33,232 bases of DNA from Candidatus Falkowbacteria bacterium CG10_big_fil_rev_8_21_14_0_10_39_11 (GTDB taxonomy: Bacteria > Patescibacteriota > Patescibacteriia > UBA11705): positions 18,234-51,465 of the forward strand of contig PFAP01000003.1 in assembly GCA_002773615.1 (NCBI GenBank). The letters are read 5' to 3'. A program made the translations under genes and the position numbers. This document shows positions 7,756-14,801 of this stretch, piece by piece. Position 1 is the stretch's first letter, and every line of letters starts with the position of its first letter. The notes below the pieces were generated by a model, which was not told the origin of the DNA, made no database searches, and saw only the letters and a list, made by a program, of their open reading frames with translations.

Positions 7756-7832
7756 TGGTGTGCCCGGCAGGACTCGAACCTGCGACCTTTGGCTCCGCAA
7801 GCCAACGCTCTATCCAACTGAGCTACGAGCAC
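7756..7832 (-). tRNA. tRNA-Arg (anticodon GCG), encoded CCA
   Basis: GTGCTCG...CGGGCAC-A-CCA; anticodon arm TTGGC-TTGCGGA-GCCAA; GGTTCGAACC T-arm. Confidence 0.92.
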
Positions 7833-7879
7833 ATAATATAAATTAGAAAAACAGAAAACTGGCTAGTCGTCCATGTAAT

Positions 7880-8398
7880 TTATAATTTAATCCTGCGTGA
7901 AAGATAATCTTCAATGGGTTCATTTTCACGAGCCAAATCTTCTTCCACAAATTGCTCCAAGGCGCTTCGAACCTCTAAAGGATTTAATTCTCCTAATGGC
8001 AGACTAAGTTTATCCCTTCGAATTCCATTGAACTCAAGATACAAATTTTTTACCTCAGGTGGAAAATACGCCAACCAGAAAACTTTGAAATCGTGGAAAT
8101 GGTAGAACTTTTGTCCCACGAGAACACCACCGGTAGAAATTTTTACTTCAATGTCTTTTGGGTCAAGGTAATGTTGCATAATCATGATCAGAGCAACCAA
8201 TAATGTAATCACAATGAATAAAAAATTCAAAGTGACAATCGCGTAGATCAAAATCGCCGCCATGACAACTCCAGCCAAGATATACCAAAGCTTACTCCTG
8301 TCGTGTTTTTCAAATTCTGGGGCAGACCATTCAAACAAAACATCACCGATATCATCAGGAGCTTGAGTAAAAATAATTGACTCAAACCATTTTTTCAT
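7880..8398 (-). CDS. Membrane protein, hypothetical
   Basis: MKKWFESIIFTQAPDDIGDVLFEW... two TM segments; start trimmed to the internal ATG because the ORF track runs into tRNA-Ser. Confidence 0.7.
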   Translation of the reverse strand: MKKWFESIIFTQAPDDIGDVLFEWSAPEFEKHDRSKLWYILAGVVMAAILIYAIVTLNFLFIVITLLVALIMIMQHYLDPKDIEVKISTGGVLVGQKFYHFHDFKVFWLAYFPPEVKNLYLEFNGIRRDKLSLPLGELNPLEVRSALEQFVEEDLARENEPIEDYLSRRIKL

Positions 8399-8457
8399 AT
8401 TTTTATTTTTTAATTTTTGTAACGATTGTTTTATTTGGCTTGCCATGAATACATTCA

Positions 8458-8547
<90 letters not shown>

Positions 8548-8790
8548 TTAATCTATTATAACTTTGTCTAAATATTTTCTACCTTGTCCACTTTTTAAAA
8601 ATCTTTCTCGTTTCATCGCCTCATTTCTAGTTTTATATTTTTCTGAGTAAACCAATATCCACGGCTTTCGTCCCTTGGTATATCGGCATCTACCATTATT
8701 ATGTTCGATTATCCTGACACCAATATCTTTTGTGCTTCCTATATATCTTGTTCCATATCTTATACTTTTTATAACGTAGATAAAAAACAT
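8548..8790 (-). CDS. GIY-YIG nuclease-family small protein
   Basis: 80 aa: FIYVIKSIRYGTRYIGSTKDIGVRIIEHN...; stop codon abuts the tRNA-Ser 5' end. Confidence 0.88.
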   Translation of the reverse strand: MFFIYVIKSIRYGTRYIGSTKDIGVRIIEHNNGRCRYTKGRKPWILVYSEKYKTRNEAMKRERFLKSGQGRKYLDKVIID

Positions 8791-8801
8791 AAGTTACAAA
8801 A

Positions 8802-8956
8802 TAAGGATGGGATTCCTCGCCAAAGGACGAGTGCGCCCTTGGCACAGAACCCACGGTCCCCGTTAAGGGACTCTAGTTTTCAAGACTAGCACATTCCTAG
8901 CCGAAGGACTAGTCCGTCCTTTGGCGGAGACCACTCTGTCACCTCTCCTTAATCTA
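8802..8956 (-). pseudogene. Second copy of tRNA-Ser(TGA) interrupted by two palindromic inserts
   Basis: 50 nt (8847-8896) identical to 8478-8527; inserts 8816-8846 and 8897-8928, both at TTC^GA; 5' flank TTAATCTA also duplicated. Confidence 0.9.
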
Positions 8957-9033
8957 GAAATTGGTGGATAGTAATAAGAAGTAAGAACAATCAAGCTGCG
9001 GCATTCGAAACTTGAACGCAGTGAGAGCTAATA

Positions 9034-9170
9034 ATGGCAGAGAGGGAGGAATTTCTAGCGTCACTGCGCTCCTTTGGGAAACCCATGGTTTCCCAGCCTT
9101 CCTCTGCGGGAAACTACCGTTTCCCGAACCCTTCCCGTTCGGATCCCAATAAAGGATCCTATTTATACTA
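9034..9170 (-). pseudogene. Degenerate tRNA-Ser(GCT)-like 3' fragment with 71 nt palindrome-bearing insert
   Basis: TGGCaGAGAGGGAGGaaTTTC | insert 9056-9126 | GAACCCttcccg..CCCAATAAAGGatcc versus intact TGGCGGAGAGGGAGGGATTCGAACCCTCGGTACCAATAAAGGCAC. Confidence 0.75.
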
Positions 9171-9262
<92 letters not shown>

Positions 9263-9274
9263 AAAATAATATAG

Positions 9275-9868
9275 TTATTTCTCTAGTATGTAATAATTCC
9301 ACTTCCCACTAATTTCACCCTTGCTAATAATTTTAAATCCAATTTTTTTAATTAATTCACTAAATGTTTTTTTGGTAATATTTTTTTGTAAAATTAAATC
9401 TCCAGTTTCATGCATATCTATCATTGACTCTTCATCATTTCTATTATGACGAACCGATATAAACAAGACACCTCTGTCCTTAAGCAAACTATATATACGC
9501 TGTAGAAAACGACTTTGTTCTTTTAGACTTATATGATGAAAAACACGATGACACCAAATTCCGCCAAAATTACTTTTCTTTACAGAAAAAATATTTTGTA
9601 CTTTGAACTGACATTTAGGAAATCGTTTTTGAGCGATTTTAATCATTTGGTGTGAAGGATCAATTCCCAGTTGTAAAAAACCTTTTCGTCTGAAGAATTC
9701 ACTGTCTTGCCCCCCACCACAACCGACATCTAGAATACTTACTCCTTTAGCAATATTTTGGATAAATAAATTATGAAGACTTTTATCCCATTTATACTGC
9801 CCAAAATTAGCCACGTATTCTTTAGCCGTCTTATTATAACTTGCGAGAGTTCGTTTTGAATCATTCAT
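9275..9868 (-). CDS. Class I SAM-dependent methyltransferase
   Basis: 197 aa; VSILDVGCGGGQDSEFF motif I. Confidence 0.9.
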   Translation of the reverse strand: MNDSKRTLASYNKTAKEYVANFGQYKWDKSLHNLFIQNIAKGVSILDVGCGGGQDSEFFRRKGFLQLGIDPSHQMIKIAQKRFPKCQFKVQNIFSVKKSNFGGIWCHRVFHHISLKEQSRFLQRIYSLLKDRGVLFISVRHNRNDEESMIDMHETGDLILQKNITKKTFSELIKKIGFKIISKGEISGKWNYYILEK

Positions 9869-9917
9869 AATCGAAAAACTAACACTATTTTAGCATAAAA
9901 TAAAGATTTGTAAAGCC

Positions 9918-10829
9918 CTAAACCTTGAGGTAACGGCGGATGGCAAAAGCACTACTAAGAATGGTTAGAACCACGGCCAGAACGAATTCCAGACCGAAAA
10001 TAAGCAGGAAGCGATCACTAAAATAGGCGGTTAAATCAAAATCATAATTAGCTAAAAATGTCCCCAAATAAGGTGTTAAAATGTTGATAAATAGATAGAT
10101 CAAACCGATGTTGATCAACAAAGCGACAAAAGCATACAAAACACTCTCTAGAATAAATGGCATTCGAATAAACCAGTTTGTTGCCCCGACCAAGCGCATG
10201 ACACCGATCTCCTCTTTGTGAGTATAAATTGTCACTCGAATAGTATTAAAAACAATCAGGAAAGCAATCAAACTGAATAAAACAGCAATAAAGATACCAA
10301 ATTTTTCAACTTTATCCGAAACGCTTTGAACAAATGAAATAATCTTTTGCGGGTCAGAAAAATCATTATTATCAACCAATGATGAGTACTCCGATGCTTG
10401 GATTTTTTGCAGAATCAAATCATAGTCTGACGGATCACCAGCTTTGACCACTAATGTGTCATTAAAAGGATTGTCTTCTAATTCAGAAATTGCGGATTGG
10501 ATATCAGGGTTGCCAATATTTTTTTGTTTGAATTGCTCAAGCACCATTTCTTTTGACAGAAAACTGACAGTATCAACCTCGGACGTATTAGAAACAAAAG
10601 TTTTAAAATTATTGACGTCAACTTCGGTGGCTTCACTCACAAGCATGATATTGATATCAACCTTGTCATGGACACTGTCAATAATATTGTCGGACACTGC
10701 TTTTAATGTAATCAATATATTGACCGAGAATAATGCTAAAACTAAAACTGATACCGTCACCAGTGTTAACCAAAAATTGCGCCAAAAATCCTGCAAGGCA
10801 AATTTTAGAACACGCAAAAATGTAAGCAT
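9918..10829 (-). CDS. ftsX: Cell division protein FtsX
   Basis: 303 aa, FtsX-like N-terminal topology, EEIGVMRLVGATNWFIRMPFILES motif; adjacent to ftsE. Confidence 0.93.
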   Translation of the reverse strand: MLTFLRVLKFALQDFWRNFWLTLVTVSVLVLALFSVNILITLKAVSDNIIDSVHDKVDINIMLVSEATEVDVNNFKTFVSNTSEVDTVSFLSKEMVLEQFKQKNIGNPDIQSAISELEDNPFNDTLVVKAGDPSDYDLILQKIQASEYSSLVDNNDFSDPQKIISFVQSVSDKVEKFGIFIAVLFSLIAFLIVFNTIRVTIYTHKEEIGVMRLVGATNWFIRMPFILESVLYAFVALLINIGLIYLFINILTPYLGTFLANYDFDLTAYFSDRFLLIFGLEFVLAVVLTILSSAFAIRRYLKV

Positions 10830-10863
10830 AATAGATATTGGTCAATATTAGATAAGCTCTAAT

Positions 10864-11544
10864 TTACAGCATGTACTTTCCAACCTTTTGATCACTAACC
10901 ACTTTTCCATGATCAAGAGTAATAACTCGTTTTTTGAGCAAGTTGACCACCTCTTTGTCGTGAGTTACAAGCATAACGGTGGTTCCCAGTTCGTTAATTT
11001 TCTTGAGTAATGCAATAATTTCTCGAGTATTGATGGAATCCAGGTTGCCGGTGGGTTCATCAGCCAGTAAAATCTTTGGATGGTGAATCAAAGACCGTGC
11101 AATTCCGACTCGTTGCTGTTCACCACCTGACAATTGCCATGGGTAACGACTAATCTTGGATTCTAACCCGACAATTCTCAAAACTTGGGGCACAACCTTC
11201 ATAATTTTTGATCGAGAAGTACCACAAACCTGCAATGCAAAGGCAATATTTTCAAAAATAGTTTTTTGTGGCAACAACTTGAAATCTTGATAGATGACAC
11301 CAATCTGGCGACGCAAAATCGGTATATCTCGTCGATGAATACGAGAAATATCCCAACCACCAACAATCAACTCGCCATTAGTGGGCTTTTCCTCAGCGGT
11401 AAGCATCCTGATCAAAGTAGTCTTTCCGGTACCACTTTGACCAATAATTGAAACAAACTCCTTATCTTTGATATGCAAATTCACGCTATGCAAGGCATAA
11501 GTATTTGGTTTGTACAACTTAGTTAATTGCCGAAGTTTTATCAT
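10864..11544 (-). CDS. ftsE: Cell division ATP-binding protein FtsE
   Basis: 226 aa ABC ATPase: GQSGTGKTTLIRML, LSGGEQQRVGIARS, LLADEPTGNLD. Confidence 0.95.
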   Translation of the reverse strand: MIKLRQLTKLYKPNTYALHSVNLHIKDKEFVSIIGQSGTGKTTLIRMLTAEEKPTNGELIVGGWDISRIHRRDIPILRRQIGVIYQDFKLLPQKTIFENIAFALQVCGTSRSKIMKVVPQVLRIVGLESKISRYPWQLSGGEQQRVGIARSLIHHPKILLADEPTGNLDSINTREIIALLKKINELGTTVMLVTHDKEVVNLLKKRVITLDHGKVVSDQKVGKYML

Positions 11545-11547
11545 ATA

Positions 11548-12309
11548 TTATTGTTTTATTGGCACGACAGTAACATTTGATAAGATCCCCTGCCAGATTT
11601 CACCAATAGCAGAAAAGGCGACCTTGTCGAGATCAATGACTCTATCAGGATGAATAGCTCGATCTGGTCCGTAATCATTTACCACAACCTCAACTGATTT
11701 ATTATTATCTAAATTGGTTACTAATAACTTTGTCCCCTTGGGATAGTCGGGTGATGCAGCACAGTTACAATGCTTATAAGCATACCAACTGGCAGCACCC
11801 TGGCTCATTTTCTGGTCCTCCAAAACAACCATTTTGGCATATGGCAAATGAATAATACCTTTGACTGACATCGCATCTTGATATGCGGTTGGTAACAACA
11901 CCCATTCGTCTATAACTCCATTGTAAAAATATACTTGACGAAATAAAGTTGGCGCTTCAGAAAAATTAAATTTGAGCATCAGAGGCAGTTTATTTTGAAA
12001 AGCCTCTTTGTTGAATATATCAAACTCATAAACATCACTAACTGGGACCAATTCAGCCGGAAAAGAATAGGTGTTGGCGTCAAAATGCTTAATGATTACT
12101 CTAGTCTCCTCAGCCAGTACTTCAGGGCGAATACCAACCAAAAAATTACTGTCATCGGAGGCAACCGTATATCCCTTGACCAAGGTTGGAGTATCAATAT
12201 GCAAATCAACCATATCCAACAAGACATCACCGGCATTACTTGACGAAATTGGGACTAGAACAGAAATAAGGAATAGTCCCCCTAAAAATACTTGTAATGA
12301 TTTTGACAT
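11548..12309 (-). CDS. RlpA-like double-psi beta-barrel (DPBB) protein
   Basis: 253 aa, signal peptide; C-terminal ASWYAYKHCNCAASPDYPKGTKLLVTNLDNNKSVEVVVNDYGPDRAIHPDRVIDLDKVAF. Confidence 0.8.
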   Translation of the reverse strand: MSKSLQVFLGGLFLISVLVPISSSNAGDVLLDMVDLHIDTPTLVKGYTVASDDSNFLVGIRPEVLAEETRVIIKHFDANTYSFPAELVPVSDVYEFDIFNKEAFQNKLPLMLKFNFSEAPTLFRQVYFYNGVIDEWVLLPTAYQDAMSVKGIIHLPYAKMVVLEDQKMSQGAASWYAYKHCNCAASPDYPKGTKLLVTNLDNNKSVEVVVNDYGPDRAIHPDRVIDLDKVAFSAIGEIWQGILSNVTVVPIKQ

Positions 12310-12357
12310 AATAATGTTGCAATTTTTTTTGGTTCAAAATATAATAGATTAGTTCGT

Positions 12358-12433
12358 GCCACCTTAGCTCAGTTGGTAGAGCAGTCCCTTCGTAAGGGAA
12401 AGGTCATCGGTTCAAATCCGATAGGTGGCTCCA
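12358..12433 (+). tRNA. tRNA-Thr (anticodon CGT), encoded CCA
   Basis: GCCACCT...AGGTGGC-T-CCA, anticodon loop TTCGTAA, GGTTCAAATCC T-arm. Confidence 0.92.
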
Positions 12434-12580
12434 GTCTTTAACCGCACCAGGTTGAAGCTATGGTCTATTCTTGTTGCGAGAATACATGTAGCACTAGAGG
12501 TCAGAACAACGGTGGTCAGACGCGGCCATGTAATATGAATATCATTTGAGACTAATTCAGGTCACCCGCAGCTGTTTTTT

Positions 12581-13570
12581 TTATATCTTGATAAATTTAA
12601 TCACCTTGGCTTCCTCAACCGCCTTGTCCAGGACAGATTGGAAGGTTTCTGGAGAAATAAGAATATGACTAACATTTACCTCTTCATCGGTCTCGTCAGT
12701 TGCTTCAGTCTTATCTTCAAGGTAGAGAATATGATAGCCATAATCGGTCTGAATGATATCGCTTAACTGCCCAGGCTCCAAGGCAAAAGCTGCATCTTCA
12801 AATTCTTTGACCATAATGCCACGACCAAACCAGCCCAAATTACCACCGGATTCGGCTGAGCCTGGATCATCACTATTCTGTTTAGCCAGGGTTGCAAAGT
12901 CCGCACCCGATTTTAGCTGAGTGAGAATATCTTCAGCTTTTACCTTGGCTTGGTCTAAATTATTTTGATCCTTACTGTAAATTTCGCCTAATTTTTGATT
13001 GGCCAATGAGTTGTAAAGAATTCGTGATTTGAACTCTTCAAGACTCCAGCCAAATGTCTTGTTGATTTCTTGTTCAAAATTTTCAACACTGCCGAAATCT
13101 TGTTTGGCCAGATTGACTAATTCGTAATTCAGCTCGTCTGCAGAAACCTTGACATCATTATCCTTGGCAAAATCAAGCAGTACGACATCGTAAATAAGTT
13201 TATTCAGAACATCACTTTTGATTTGGCTGTCTGGGACCTGAGAGCCTCGTAGTTCACTGGCTTTTTTCCAAGCAAAATACTCGTACTGCCAATCGTGCAA
13301 AGTGATATTGTGGCCGTTGACCGCTGCGGCCGGGTAAGGGAATATTTTAATCACAGCGGTAACAACCTTGGAATCAGTTGGTTGACGATAAGCCAACAAA
13401 CCTAGGGCGGAGAAGATAAACGCTAAAGCGACGACAAAAAGTAAAGCCATCACGCTGTATTTTTTTTTATTTCTTGATTGTTTTAATTGATTGTACATTT
13501 TGGGCCAAAACGTTTTCTGATGATGCCAAATGTGAGCAAGAAAGAAGTGAAAACTGTTTTTATATTTCAT
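12581..13570 (-). CDS. SurA/PrsA-type peptidylprolyl isomerase (parvulin)
   Basis: 329 aa, N-terminal TM, LTQLKSGADFATLAKQNSDDPGSAESGGNLGWFGRGIMVKEFEDAAFAL parvulin signature. Confidence 0.92.
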   Translation of the reverse strand: MKYKNSFHFFLAHIWHHQKTFWPKMYNQLKQSRNKKKYSVMALLFVVALAFIFSALGLLAYRQPTDSKVVTAVIKIFPYPAAAVNGHNITLHDWQYEYFAWKKASELRGSQVPDSQIKSDVLNKLIYDVVLLDFAKDNDVKVSADELNYELVNLAKQDFGSVENFEQEINKTFGWSLEEFKSRILYNSLANQKLGEIYSKDQNNLDQAKVKAEDILTQLKSGADFATLAKQNSDDPGSAESGGNLGWFGRGIMVKEFEDAAFALEPGQLSDIIQTDYGYHILYLEDKTEATDETDEEVNVSHILISPETFQSVLDKAVEEAKVIKFIKI

Positions 13571-13582
13571 ATGATTTGATTA

Positions 13583-13987
13583 TTAGTTAAAAAAATAATT
13601 CCACCAAAGAACTAAATTGTTTTGTGATGAGTTGGAACCAGGATCACCAACTTTACTCGAATCATCTGAATTGACACTGTTGATATCATCCAGTTTTACA
13701 ACAACAATATTTTCGCCAGGCTTTTTCAAATTTAATTTTGTTCGAGCCTCTTTTTCAACAAAAAAGTCACTGTTATAATGGTCAATTGTTTGTAAAAATT
13801 CTTGTTTTTGACTACTTAGAGTTTCTATTTCTTGATTCAAATTAGTGATTTCGGCATCAAGTTTCTTTTTGTTAACATACTCCTTTATACTAAAAAAAAC
13901 CAGAAAAAACACAAAAACAAAAATCACAACGATTGTTATTTTAGACAAATTCTTGATTGATTTAGTAGAACGAGATTGTAAACTCAT
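13583..13987 (-). CDS. Septum formation initiator (FtsB/DivIC-like)
   Basis: 134 aa, single TM followed by coiled coil and EKEARTKLNLKKPGENIVVV. Confidence 0.8.
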   Translation of the reverse strand: MSLQSRSTKSIKNLSKITIVVIFVFVFFLVFFSIKEYVNKKKLDAEITNLNQEIETLSSQKQEFLQTIDHYNSDFFVEKEARTKLNLKKPGENIVVVKLDDINSVNSDDSSKVGDPGSNSSQNNLVLWWNYFFN

Positions 13988-14027
13988 ACTCTATTAAGCT
14001 ATTATAGCATACTTTGTTATTTTGGGT

Positions 14028-14801
14028 TTAATTGCCCTGCGTTTCGTCATCATTGCCGAGCTGAGCCTTGAGCGTTTCAATGATAAAATGTTGGTCCTCA
14101 ACCGGTAAAGAATTTATTTGATCCAACAGGTTCTCAACCGGATCAAGAGGCTTGCTGGTAAACGCCAAAGTGTCTTCTTTTTCTTCTGGTGGGTCCAAAG
14201 CGGTCTCATCAGAATAAAACTCTAAGACATTGTGGTCAGTCTGGATTTGGGAGGTCTCAACAACCACAGCTTCGTCAACCTCTCCGTCAGAAAGGTCTTC
14301 GGTGGGATTATTGCTCTTGTATATTTGAGCGTTGATTGCTTCTAATATTTTTTCTGGCTGCTTGTGATTATATATGACATAGGGTTTTGATAATTTTTCA
14401 ATCACCAATTTCAACTGCCCATATTTAAATATCTTTTGTTTCCATGATTTATAATCTACGGAAATATTTTTAATTTTTGACAAAGCAACAAATTTTATAA
14501 TTGGTTTTCCAATCTTTGACTGCTGAACGTCAATCAATCGCTGATTGGTCAGACAAATCAAATTTGACTGCCAAAGATGCATTATTTTGAATAAATACCC
14601 AATAGATATACCCAACACTACCAAAAAAATAATCAAACCACCAAGACCAAAAGTAATAAAATAAAACATCAGGAAAAAATCCAACAAAATAATCAAAACA
14701 CTGATGGTGACATGAGGCAAAACCACATACCCTGAGTGCTTGGAAATCAACACGATTTTTTCATCATCCTGCCAATTGATTTTCTTGAGCAATACTTTCA
14801 T
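14028..14801 (-). CDS. PH-domain-like (bPH2) membrane protein
   Basis: MKVLLKKINWQDDEKIVLISKHSGYVVLPHVTISVLIIL...LTNQRLIDVQQS; start trimmed to an internal ATG; overlaps the upstream ATPase end. Confidence 0.7.
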   Translation of the reverse strand: MKVLLKKINWQDDEKIVLISKHSGYVVLPHVTISVLIILLDFFLMFYFITFGLGGLIIFLVVLGISIGYLFKIMHLWQSNLICLTNQRLIDVQQSKIGKPIIKFVALSKIKNISVDYKSWKQKIFKYGQLKLVIEKLSKPYVIYNHKQPEKILEAINAQIYKSNNPTEDLSDGEVDEAVVVETSQIQTDHNVLEFYSDETALDPPEEKEDTLAFTSKPLDPVENLLDQINSLPVEDQHFIIETLKAQLGNDDETQGN

